The notes beneath the pieces are model-generated. The model was given only the letters and a program-made list of their open reading frames with translations, was not told where the DNA came from and made no database searches. From the NCBI GenBank assembly GCA_029891345.1, contig CM057002.1, forward strand, positions 67,474,590 through 67,538,589: DNA of 64,000 nucleotides. The letters run 5' to 3'. This document shows positions 44,028 through 54,178 of the stretch, in pieces. Source of the stretch: Dryococelus australis. Lineage: Eukaryota; Arthropoda; Insecta; Phasmatodea; Phasmatidae. The position numbers and the translations under genes are program-made. The stretch's first letter is position 1. Each line of letters begins with the position of its first letter.

Positions 44028-44925
44028 CAACTTCAGATGTGACTACTCTACACATCCGCACACGCCCACAAGATGGCGTCACTCGCCAGCAATATTTGTG
44101 CAAACTCCTTTCGCCAATCACAGATTGGTAACCTATTGCCAACCGACAGCGCAGCCAATAGGGAACCTGTCGCAGAACACAACAGAACATATATATTAAA
44201 ATGGCACCGGTAGATACACAGCTCAAGGCCATAACTGGTCTTAGTTACTACAATTTAAAATAAATTTGGAAAATAATCGAAACATAAAATTTGTCGCATC
44301 GTGTGTTTGATGTCTGTGCCTGTGTTTTGTTGGTGTAAGTATAATGTTGTTCGTGTAGGTGTTGTACTGTACAGTGTAGGTGTTGTTCAATTTGTTTATT
44401 TGTTCCTGTGTGTATCTGTAATATTGATACCTTTGTGAGTCGGACGACATCAATATACGAGATTATATTATTGTTTATAATGATATGTGATGTATTGTTA
44501 GTAAGGACTCAAGAGGGACATTTATTAATTTAGCTTCGGAAATTATACTATTAACAATTATTAGATTGGTAGGTATTACTTTGATTATTGATTACATTTC
44601 AATAAGGAAAATAATTCTAGTACCAACTCCCAAGTGAACATTACTTCAAGAATAGATAGGCTAATAATTTTGAAGGAGTGCTACGGTGGGTTTGGAAATT
44701 TGGGGGTCCCGGATCCGGGAAGGCTGTGTTTCGCCTGGGCGCTTTGTCTTAATATCAAACATTGTATTTAGTTTTTTCAATTTTCTGCCAAAACGCTTAA
44801 GTTTTTATACTAGTTCTAGGGAACCTGTCGCAGCATGCAGTAGCCAATAATATACACAGAGCCTCGCGCAGGCAGAGGATGGGGACGCCACATCAAAGAA
44901 ACAGCCATTACGCCATTTTGTCTCT
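44028..44925 (+). repeat. CCAAT-rich repeat family H, split into two halves (H4/H5)
   Basis: The 5' half (44028-44175) has atggcgtcactcgcc, cgccaatcacagattggtaa and gcgcagccaatagggaacct then gtcgcag. The 3' half (44818-44925) restarts with agggaacctgtcgcag, then gcagtagccaataatatac, agagcctcgcgcagg and cgccacatcaaagaaacagc. Other copies show these halves contiguous. Confidence 0.6.
44176..44833. mobile_element. Insertion of about 640 bp flanked by 16-bp direct repeats
   Basis: agggaacctgtcgcag occurs at 44160-44175 and again at 44818-44833, exactly where the H repeat is interrupted. A target duplication this long suggests retroposition by a LINE-type machinery. The insert is AT-rich and non-coding. 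It has no clear poly-A, tRNA-like box or inverted ends, so its class is open; a processed RNA or 5'-truncated element are both possible. Confidence 0.5.
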
Positions 44926-44959
44926 GTGTTGTGTGTAGTTGTCTGCTGTGTGTCCGCAC

Positions 44960-45355
44960 CAAGATACTGATTCCCAGTCCATTCTGCATAGTGTAGAGCG
45001 CTCTCGCTGGCTGTGCACTACCAGACTACGTGTCCCAACATTGACTCGCTCACCTGCCAATATCATATTAGCAATAACGGCGTGGACTAGATATGAGGTT
45101 AGAAAACTTATGAGTAAACAAGTGCTTTGAGAAGGTTTTGTACTTCCCCTAACCATTTTATATTGCTGTTTGATTCAATTCAGATTAGTAAAAGTATTTT
45201 ATTGGCATATTAGTGATTGTTATTCAAAATTATGTTTAAAACAAACACGCTCATCGCTGTTGACCCTTTGACAGTTGTGTTTATGTGGGGTAGGTCAGTG
45301 ATGGGTACATTCGCACAAGACGAATGAGTGCCCTACCTCATCTGTAGTCTGTGTC
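44960..45355 (+). repeat. Dispersed repeat family I, copy 1
   Basis: Collinear with 55290-55690: ctcgctggctgtgcactacc, cgtgtcccaacattgactcg, gaggttagaa then taaacaagtgctttgaga, gctgttgaccctttgacagt and gacgaatgagtgccctacct. Conserved over about 400 bp with indels. Unclassified. Confidence 0.55.
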
Positions 45356-45499
45356 TGGAACATCTTCGAAACAGATCTTCAGAGAGTAGGATTTCAGTGA
45401 ATGACATCACTGATTCGGATTTACAATAGTACATAACTTCACTCAGTGCTGGAGATAGAGAGTTGTAGCAGGGAGTTTGTATCACAATCACATGTTACT

Positions 45500-45750
45500 T
45501 AGCAACACAGTGATGAGGTAGCCACTTGAGATCCAGTTGCAGATGACGTCACTGCTCAGTCACGTGTAGGAGTGCCGTCCGCCAGTCAGTGCCTGGTAAC
45601 TTACTCTCCACCCTGTAGCGCAGCCAATAGGACACGAGACCCGTCCACAAAGCCTCGGGCAGCCAATCAGGAGGCGGGTACGCTCACAGCAAGCGGACCG
45701 CCAAGAGCTGTGTGGCACAAGCTGGCAGCCAATAGCTGTGTCGCTACATT
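45500..45750 (+). repeat. CCAAT-rich dispersed repeat, family H (H6)
   Basis: gatgacgtcactgctcagtc, gtcagtgcctggtaacttac, cgcagccaataggacacgag, aagcctcgggcagccaatca then ggaggcgggtacgctcacag, and agccaatagctgtg. It has the most CCAAT boxes in direct orientation; a further ggccaatcac follows at about 45815. Confidence 0.62.
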
Positions 45751-47024
45751 CACTGTGACTGCCTGAACGTGACCGATCTTGTCATCACCAGTACTAAGCT
45801 AGTATTGTGTGCAGGGCCAATCACAGCAGTCCTTATCTTCCGCGTGCAGACACGACACGACACGCAAGCAATGTAATCCCTTGAATCGCTGTTTCTTTAC
45901 TCAGAGCACGCGTGTGTGCGCAGTGGAACGGAGCAGCTGTATCCCGAGCCTGTTCCACTACGTCGCTTTAAAACAATATACACATCGTACATCTTGTAAT
46001 ACACAGACTTGACATATCCCCACCTTACTTCGTGTTACTGTACGTTACGTGCACTATGAGAAAATATTTCCATACACTTATGGGAAAACTACTGGCATGT
46101 TATTTCTTCAATGACGATTTTTCCATGAATCTCATACAACATTCCGTCGATTCTCAAAACCTCTTCGTAATTTCCTACAGTAGTTAATTTTTCTTTGCTT
46201 TATAAAAAGAAATTACGAGAAATCTTCATTTCTAGTTACGCCCGTGCTTCACCGTATATAAAATAAAATTTAAAAAATATTGAATATTTTATTTTGGAGT
46301 GGTAATTTAAGAGAAGAACTCGTGAATTTTACCATTCGCCTTACATACATGACGTAACAATATGGTGTTTAAATGTTATTTCTAGAAATGTGACACACGT
46401 AGATTCCCACTTTCTAGTAATATTAGTGTTTTGTTACGTGTTGCTAAGTGTTAGAGGTGCAGCGTGCTACTTTCTGTTGTTTGGAGGAATACGTTCGCCT
46501 TTCCCTGTTCATCACAACCATTCTGCAGACTACACGTCTTCCAGATATATGTACCAACCTACGCCCGCACTGGCGCCAACTGAACCACAAGAGAATGTAG
46601 CATTTGTTTTGCAGATATTGTGAACTTGATGAGTAAGGTTGGCCGGAAGTATAATGAAGTATGCACACTGATTAACCCATACTAACTAAGCAGAATAACT
46701 TCCACTTGGAATAGTTCTCGCAGTGACAACCTGTAACAGTAGCTCCCGTTCACAAGTCAACTGCGGAAATAAAAGTCGCTTCCCCAGGTTGGACTGAGTG
46801 TGCTAACATACAGTATGTGTAGATGGGTGGCCGCTTTCAGAAGTGTCCTCAAGTACAGTCAAGGCCAAGATAGTATAGACATTTCTCTCCCTTTTAAAGG
46901 AAAACTCGTACGGATATACTGTAGGTTAATTTTTTTTTTTCGCTAGTGTTTAGCAAGAATTCACAAAAATAATTTACATTGCATCAGTAAACATTGCCAT
47001 GTTTTGCATTCAAATAAAATACTA
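45751..47024. other. Intergenic stretch, no gene seen
   Basis: ORFs up to 77 codons, two of them overlapping on opposite strands at 46390-46670. None is recognisable. Confidence 0.3.
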
Positions 47025-47100
47025 CAGGTTGTTCAAGGTAAGCTGAGCACTTTTCAAAGCCTAGGTTAAAATCAGTTTGTATTCACAATGTGTATTCTTC

Positions 47101-47166
<66 letters not shown>

Positions 47167-47455
47167 CATTGCCGTGGGCCTGATCACTTTATTCATGCGT
47201 CAACTGAGTAAAATTATAAAATTATCATAAAAGTAAATATTTTTGCAAATAAACTAATTATTTGAATTATGTTTATAGGAAACAAACAGAGAAATAAATG
47301 ATTTCAGTATTCTCAAAAATTTACCTAACACGTATAAGTCAACGCTAAGAAATGGCATTACTTTCCCTGTGTTAATATCAACTTTACTGGCCGCATGTCT
47401 GCCAGTGTTCCATTTGAAATAAGTGTACAAAAGTAAATGCAGTCATATTTTACAA
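47025..47455 (+). mobile_element. MITE family B, long form with TA expansion (B7)
   Basis: Left aggttgttcaaggtaagctg then agcacttttcaaagcc; interior acattgccgtgggcctgatc and cactttattcatgcgtcaac match B1 and B2. A (TA)n run at 47104-47165 lies where other copies have a few bases. The right terminal repeat is not recognisable. Confidence 0.65.
47104..47165. repeat. (TA)n microsatellite inside MITE B7
   Basis: About 30 TA units without interruption. Confidence 0.95.
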
Positions 47456-48269
47456 ATGTTTATCTCGGAAGTCCTACGTAGTTAATCCAGTTTGGTAATA
47501 CTGGACATCCGGGCTATAATGGACGTAGTTCAAGCCAGTGAATGTGTACAGCACTTTGATTATTAGATGCATTACTTTGCAAGGAGATGTTTTCTTACAG
47601 CAATAAGCCAGTCAGACTTAAATTCCGATACTACACACTCGTGATTTGATGGTAGGCAGCTAAGGCACGCAAAGTGACTTAGATAATAAAGTATACAAGT
47701 AATTGTGGAAACTTTTTCAAAAGAATACCATTATTACGACATAAAATTGTTACTGGACAATACTTTTTTTTAAAATAAAACTCACATATCATTAATTTTT
47801 AGTGACTTAATTTTGCGAAATAGTTATTAGAATTGTCGTATTCATTTTTATTACAATAATTTCATCCTTATGGGTATAGCCTCAAAACATTCCTAGTCGC
47901 CGAAACGAATCATCAATTTATATTTGTTAACTTATAAAATGATATCGGGAAAGAAATAATCAAATTTGCAGATAAGATCAACCACTTGGGCAGGTTATCA
48001 AGGATAAGTGGGAATTGTAAGACGGCGCCGTATGAGCAGAACAAGTAGGCGGAGTCATCGCAGTTCGAGGCGATGCGTCGGTATGCCAGTCTCGTTAACT
48101 GACTTTCCCTCCTGTTTAGTATCGTACGTGAACATTGAAGAAGGAAGGGCGTGGATAGAGAGAGTAGCTAGCTACCTACGTCCTGGTTACTCCTACATTC
48201 TTACTCGCTGCTCGTACTTGGTATCACTGGAAATGTCAACCAGAAACGTCAACTACATTTACTAGCACT
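47456..48269. other. Intergenic stretch, no gene seen
   Basis: An 85-codon Arg-rich ORF at 48008-48265 has no recognisable family. Confidence 0.3.
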
Positions 48270-48492
48270 TTCGCCGTGGTGGTGTAGTGGTTAGACTACT
48301 CGCCCTCCACCAAGGCAAACCGGATTCCTGGCGGGATCGTTCCTAGATTTTCGCATGTGGGAATAGTGTTGAACTTTCTCGGGGGTCTTCCATTTCCCCC
48401 GAGTTTTCATTCCGCCTCTGCTCCATGCTCACCTCTCTTCACACTCAATGACCCTCAAGACTGCGATGTTAAGAGTCGCCCAAGTCTCTGCC
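48270..48492 (+). mobile_element. SINE S1, near full length, diverged
   Basis: Head gtggtggtgtagtggttaga (box A), cgccctccaccaaggcaaac and ggattcctggcgggatc (degenerate box B); body tcgcatgtgggaatagtgtt and ttccgcctctgctccatgct; 3' block gaccctcaagactgcgatgt then taagagtcgccc. With 56252 it forms a subtype whose head reads gtgtagtggttagactactc. Confidence 0.82.
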
Positions 48493-49545
48493 CATCAAAT
48501 GTATTTAGTTGGCACCACATCACAGGAGCCGCTACACCATGTCATCTCTATGGACTTATTTACTCTGTGCTTCAGCTCATATTTACTTACGTGTTAGAAT
48601 TATTTTGACTTTATGTGAGCGTAAGCGGCCAGTAACCGAAGAAAAGTTACAGGTGTGCAAGTGGTGATATTTATTTATTCTTATTTCAATTTGGTTTCAG
48701 TTGGTACAGCCGAGATATTCCTTTCCTGGTCCAAGACTTGGTTCTATAAACTGCCGCCAAACGACTTGGCAGAACTTACCAACTTCTAGATATAAGAAAA
48801 ATACTCGAGTTCAGTCACGTGGAGGGTAGATTTCATTATATTCATGTGTATAATCTGGCAGATGTCAACTGCTGTGTCTACTTGCTGGCACAGTTCTGTC
48901 TGGAACTTGGAGCGGTCACACTATAGTTTTACTGGACGCGAAATTCTACTCAAGTCCAATGCACTCCTCTAGCGTACTTCCACATGAGTCCGGGTGGTGT
49001 ATTTTGAAAAGCAGCTGTCGGAAAATATCATTTTCACACATGTTGGAGATCATTAAAATAATTCTTCAATGTGCGTGATGCCTTGAAAGTACCGTACACA
49101 ATTAGTCTGAAGTGTGTTTTCTTTTTCAAGATAAGCACTTTAAAAGATTGTTTACTGGTTACAAAAACTATTTCAAACTGCACACTGCAACAAAGTTGAA
49201 GCTCCGGTTTGGGGTCGCCTTACCCTGTGACAGGACATAGGTCAGTCCAGTCTATCTGCACTGCACTGTTGTTACCAACTGAGAAGATTCATATTACACA
49301 AACTGTCAAGGCAATGGCATGAGTAGAACGAGAGCAACACTACTTGAAGTCCAGTCAGATGCCGGATAATAACGATTATGTCAAGGATATTTATGTCAAG
49401 GAAATCTGCAGGTGGGCATATAGGATGTTCAATTATGGTAATTTGCTTGGAACCAGTCTCACAGAAACAAGATTTCTTACATACATACCTCGCTGTTCAG
49501 AGCCACCCAAATATCTTCACTCGCCCTATATACACGTTACTATAT
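48493..49545. other. Intergenic stretch, no gene seen
   Basis: Nothing recognised apart from short ORFs. Confidence 0.3.
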
Positions 49546-49667
49546 TCTCTTCATGATTAATTGAGCACTTTTGAAATCAACTTTCGAAAACTATCACTGC
49601 CACTACCTGCACTATTATAAAATGTACACTGACTGGCGTGCGTCTAGTAAGTTGGTAACACCGGAGG
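49546..49667 (-). mobile_element. MITE family B, terminal fragment, inverted
   Basis: ttcatgattaattgagcact then tttgaaatcaactttcgaaa, cactgccactacctgcacta and gactggcgtgcgtctagtaa match the inverted right end of the long form. The rest is missing. Confidence 0.55.
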
Positions 49668-49821
49668 GAGAGTGCTTCCGTGCTAAAGTGTCATGTGAAT
49701 ATTCCTGAATACTGAAATGGTTTCTGTTGTTTTCAGTATTATTTAATAGTAAAGTGATAAAGACGATCCTGTCTCACCTCAATAAAGTGGGCAAAAATCA
49801 AGTAAATTATATCTAAAACCA

Positions 49822-51008
49822 AATACTGTATTTACCGGCCGAAGAGGGGAACACGGCCTCACCACCGCAGAACCAATCCCCAGTGGCGTACGATACTGTA
49901 TTTACCGGCCGAAGAGGGGAGCATGGCCTCACAACCGCAGAACCAATCCCCAGTGGCGTACGATACTGTATTTCCCGGCCGAAGAGGGGAGCACGGCCTC
50001 ACCACCGCAGAACCAATCCCCAGTGGCGTACGATACTGTATTTACCGGCCGAAGAGGGGAGCACGGCCTCACAACCGCAGAACCAATCCCAGTGGCGTAC
50101 GATACTGTATTTCCCGGCCGAAGAGGGGAGCACGGCCTCACCACCGCAGAACCAATCCCCAGTGGCGTACGATACTGTATTTACCGGCTGAAGAGGGGAG
50201 CACGGCCTCACAACCGCAGAACCAATCCCCAGTGGCGAACGATACTGTATTTCCCGGCCGAAGAGGGGAGCACGGCCTCACCACCGCAGAACCAATTCCC
50301 AGCGGCGAACGATACTGTATTTCCCGGCCGAAGAGGGGAGCACGGCCTCACCACCGCAGAACCAATCCCCAGTGGCGTACGATACTGTATTTCCCGGCCG
50401 AAGAGGGGAACACGGCCTCACCACCGCAGAACCAATCCCCAGTGGCGAACGATACTGTATTTCCCGGCCGAAGAGGGGAGCACGGCCTCACCACCGCAGA
50501 ACCAATTCCCAGCGGCGAACGATACTGTATTTCCCGGCCGAAGAGGGGAACACGGCCTCACCACCGCAGAACCAATTCCCAGCGGCGAACGATACTGTAT
50601 TTCCCGGCCGAAGAGGGGAGCACGGCCTCACCACCGCAGAACCAATCCCCAGTGGCGTACGATACTGTATTTACCGGCTGAAGAGGGGAGCACGGCCTCA
50701 CAACCGCAGAACCAATCCCCAGTGGCGAACGATACTGTATTTCCCGGCCGAAGAGGGGAGCACGGCCTCACCACCGCAGAACCAATCCCAGTGGCGTACG
50801 ATACTGTATTTCCGGCCGAAGAGGGGAACACGGCCTCACCACCGCAGAACCAATTCCCAGCGGCGAACGATACTGTATTTCCCGGCCGAAGAGGGGAGCA
50901 CGGCCTCACCACCGCAGAACCAATCCCCAGTGGCGTACGATACTGTATTTCCCGGCCGAAGAGGGGAACACGGCCTCACCACCGCAGAACCAATCCCCAG
51001 TGGCGTAC
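49822..51008. repeat. 70-bp minisatellite, 17 units, each with a CCAAT box
   Basis: Unit gatactgtatttcccggccg, aagaggggagcacggcctca, ccaccgcagaaccaatcccc, agtggcgtac. Three units have a single-base deletion. Diagnostic variants (tttacc with cacaacc; gaacac; aattcccagcgg) are shared by non-adjacent units, showing repeated unequal exchange. No unit has a stop in any plus frame, so ORFs of up to 330 codons arise. They change frame each unit and I regard them as non-coding. Confidence 0.97.
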
Positions 51009-51498
51009 GCACTGACAACACTACTTTAATTGTTTGGGTGTTCATTTAAGATTCTGTAGATTTTTTTCGGCCAATGGCTTCCCCGGGAAAACGTCATTCG
51101 GGGCCAATCCATCTGTATATTCAACAAAATACCTCTCTGTCTCACGGGGAAGTCAGTTTTGTCTAATCATTCCACGCCATCGCAGAATGTTTGCATCAAG
51201 TCTGGGGTTCTCGTATCAACCCCAATAATGCCTTACCATGGCTACGGCCACATCCATAATCCAAACCAGACAGTGATTAGTCTTAATAGGGAATTACTTG
51301 CCACCATACGTAAGTGGGGGTCGGGAAACTGATGAAATAAGCATTGTATCACTTGGACTATGACAGGCTGGAACTGCCACCCAACCATCTCAGGCTTACA
51401 TGCATGACTTCTCTGGCAGTCGTCTATGCCAAGTTGTTGACCCACAATGACACCGTTTATTTTTTCTTATGTTTATTTATAAAGAAACAATGTGCGTA
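51009..51498. other. Intergenic stretch, no gene seen
   Basis: Contains one isolated ggccaatggc and ggccaatcc CCAAT box near 51070-51105. No gene recognised. Confidence 0.3.
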
Positions 51499-51724
51499 TA
51501 GGCTGTTCAAGATTAAGTGAACACTTTTTAAGGCCCTTCCAACAGCTAATAAATATATATTATTGCAGCCTCAGACATCAATTTTTGATGATGGTGAAAT
51601 ATATACACAGTGTTTATTGGTCGCATTGCAATGTCTATATTGAAAATCAGTAGGAAGATGGAAATTGTATGAAAGGAAAAGTTTATGAGCATTAAAAAGT
51701 GCTCACTTGGCCGTGAACAGCCTA
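51499..51724 (-). mobile_element. MITE family B, short form, inverted (B10)
   Basis: Left taggctgttcaagattaagt then gaacactttttaagg; right aaaaagtgctcacttggccg then tgaacagccta. Interior inverted relative to B9 (ggtgaaatatatacacagtg then tttattggtcgcattgcaat). Flanked by TA on both sides. 226 bp. Confidence 0.87.
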
Positions 51725-52562
51725 TAGAAGTAGTTAAGCAGGGCTGGGTGTACAGCGAACAGAGGGCGCCTAGGCGGTACATAGCGGCGGCAGGGAATGG
51801 CTGGTTGCCTTCTGGCCACTGATGACGTGATCGTTTTGTAGGTCGGCCGTGAACAAGGTCGGCGCTGACGAAGGAACAGTTAGGAGGCCGGTGACACGAC
51901 GCGCAAGTGATGAATGAAAGTAGAAGGAATAGGAGGAGGAGGAGGAGGGGAAAGTGACGACAATTGTCTCGCGTCGCGCCCATCAAGGTCACAGCTACCT
52001 CGTCAGTTTCTACTCTCCTACGTCGATATCGGTCACCCCCCCCCCCCCCCAGGTGACACTCTAGTGGCACTCCCCCCTCCCACGACATTCTACTCGAATG
52101 TTTTCACGTGCCTCCAGCATGCTCTAGTAGACACTGCGGTTAGACAGGCGACTACCGACTAGCTGTATCATGCTGTACTACATTATTTTAAGGTCAAATA
52201 ACCAGACATAGCATGGAGAGGCTTCTGTAATGGTTACATTACTAACATAATGTTTGTAATATTTTGTTCATTGATTTAACAGATTATTTTTCTTTAACCT
52301 CGTTCCTACACGTTTATTTACTTTATTGTCACTATTTATTTCGTATGATATTGTTTGATTGTGTGTTTTTAGTCAATCTTGTATGGCACAGTAACAGTCA
52401 ATTTAATATTACAGGTCAAATGAACTCGAATGCGAACCTTTATATTCAGTATTACTCGAATCAGTTCTAGACTCGGTGCTAACGACTTTACGGTAAATGT
52501 AATTTTTTATATAGAGTGCAGTGTTGATGTGTTTTAAGGATAGTATGTAGCTGCGCGTTCAA
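51725..52562. other. Intergenic stretch with GC-rich first half and a C-run
   Basis: A 15-C run at 52036-52050 and (gga)n-like sequence at 51928-51950. The 180-codon minus-strand ORF (51546-52088) reads through MITE B10 and low-complexity sequence and is not accepted as a gene. Confidence 0.35.
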
Positions 52563-52650
52563 GATCAAGAAGCGAGGGAGCGATACGGGCGACACTAACG
52601 TGTACCCCTAGCGCTTCATCGTCCCTACGCGCAAGGCGTGCAGTGTTTCC
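52563..52650 (+). pseudogene. Coding-like GC-rich motif, copy 3 of 3
   Basis: IKKRGSDTGDTNVYP, a stop codon, then RFIVPTRKACSV: the same order of residues as copies at 5660 and 7184 (KRGSG-GDTA-PIKC-IVS-RKALN) with a stop and substitutions. Confidence 0.27.
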
Positions 52651-53422
52651 GTCGCGTTGTGATGATGTACTCTGAAAATTTTATTTGTAACACTGACACT
52701 TTATTGCACGCGCTGAAAGGCCACAGATTAAACTCCGCCCCTATAGTCGTACCCAAATGTAAGTGTGCACGAAATAAAGTTTCTCACTTTTTGAATCGGC
52801 GAAATTTTTGTGTCTCACTAATGATAGATTCGGCGTGTAATTTGTAATACCAAATATATGTACGTGAACACTTAAAACTGTCAAATATCGGAACATATCA
52901 ATGTTAGGAGTTCTGGACAGAAATGTTTCTTCACTGCCTATCACAAGAGACCTTGCCAACTGAGTTGTAAAACGGTACCAAACTAGACTGCAGTCGTCAA
53001 TACACTAGAACAGAGCTTACACCCGTTGTATTGAGCGGAGGTCTAATGGTACACGAGCCTATACTCGGAATTCTAGGACATCTCGCGTCCTATATTTAGT
53101 CTTGTAGATAATTTCAAAAATAGAAATGGCAGAAACGGAAAATTCACGGAACTTCTGTCTGTGGTCGTCTGTGTTTTATTTCCGGCGGCGCACTGACGAC
53201 TATCTATACGTTTCCTCAAAGTCAGTCCTGCCAGTTCCTTTAACTCGTCATCGAGGTTTTTTTGTAGTTTAGTAGCGAACTTTCCGTCTATAATTTTATT
53301 TTTCGTACACAGATGTGAAATTGCCAACGCCTAAAATTAATATACAACTTCTTTGAAAAATTTTTGTCATTGGCGCTGTTAACAGAGGTGCATCGACACT
53401 GACGCCTACAGTTTACAATAGG
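52651..53422. other. Intergenic stretch, no gene seen
   Basis: Overlapping ORFs on both strands near 52740-52960 and an 84-codon minus-strand ORF at 53073-53327 lack recognisable motifs. Confidence 0.3.
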
Positions 53423-53715
53423 TAGGGACACATGAATTTCGCGAAACGATTTCCGCGCACACTAGATTACAGTACCCTACGGGCGTACCTGCAGTTTTCG
53501 TTAGCTTATTGGCTGTGTATCTTCGTGAGAAGACATTTTATTACATGACTGACCAATCAGCATTAGCTAACCCCGATACTGTACGTCTGTGATTCGCGGG
53601 CATGCGTCTAAGACGTGTCACACTTAGTTCATCCAGTCAGGAAAGTGGATCTGAGCTAAAGTGTTATGAAATACAACTGATATCTAGATCTTTTCGCGAA
53701 ATTCGGGTATCTCTA
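53423..53715. mobile_element. hAT-type MITE, family E (E4) with 8-bp TSD
   Basis: Left TAGGGACACATGAATTTCGC; complement of right TAGAGATACCCGAATTTCGC then gaaaagatc. Flanking octamers acaatagg and acgatagg match at 7 of 8. 293 bp. Interior ctgaccaatcagcattagct then gtgattcgcggg and agtgttatgaaatacaactg. Confidence 0.88.
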
Positions 53716-53727
53716 ACGATAGGGGCT

Positions 53728-53910
53728 AATTTCTTGTTTCTCTGCGTGTTGTATGTTTGCGCAAGCAGCTATGCATTAACGTAACAATAATTTCTTGTTT
53801 CTCTGCGTGTTGTATGTTTGCGCAAGCAGCTATGCATTAATGCAACAATAATTTCTTGTTTCTCTGCGTGTTGTATGTTTGTGCAAGCAGCTATGCATTC
53901 ATGTAACAAT
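53728..53910. repeat. 61-bp tandem repeat, 3 copies
   Basis: Unit aatttcttgtttctctgcgt then gttgtatgtttgcgcaagca and gctatgcattaatgcaacaat. It begins 12 bp after the right end of E4. Confidence 0.94.
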
Positions 53911-54143
53911 TATTTCATGTGGACCATAGTTTCTGTTATTTAAATAAAATAATTTGCATTAAAAAATTGTTGTTTTCGGCCGTGTATAAATGTACATGCA
54001 ATATACTTTTTGAGAACCATGAGGCAAGCAGTAAGCAGTAAGTTATAAACATTTATTGCAGTCTGAAGTAGTAATTGTAACCAAAAACTTGATCCCCTCC
54101 CCATCATACACAAAGCCTATGAAATTTCATAATACACACACGC

Positions 54144-54178
<35 letters not shown>

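Noticed and set aside
8932-45550. Isolated CRE-type tgacgtca palindromes
   Set aside because: A handful in 64 kb without other promoter features; not enough to call regulatory sites.
49923-51049. ORFs of 225-330 codons across the 70-bp array
   Set aside because: They follow from the absence of plus-strand stops in a 70-bp unit; the frame changes every unit and the protein has no non-repeat part.
51546-52088. 180-codon minus-strand ORF
   Set aside because: Its C-terminal part is translated MITE B10 and the rest is low-complexity GC-rich sequence; no domain recognised.
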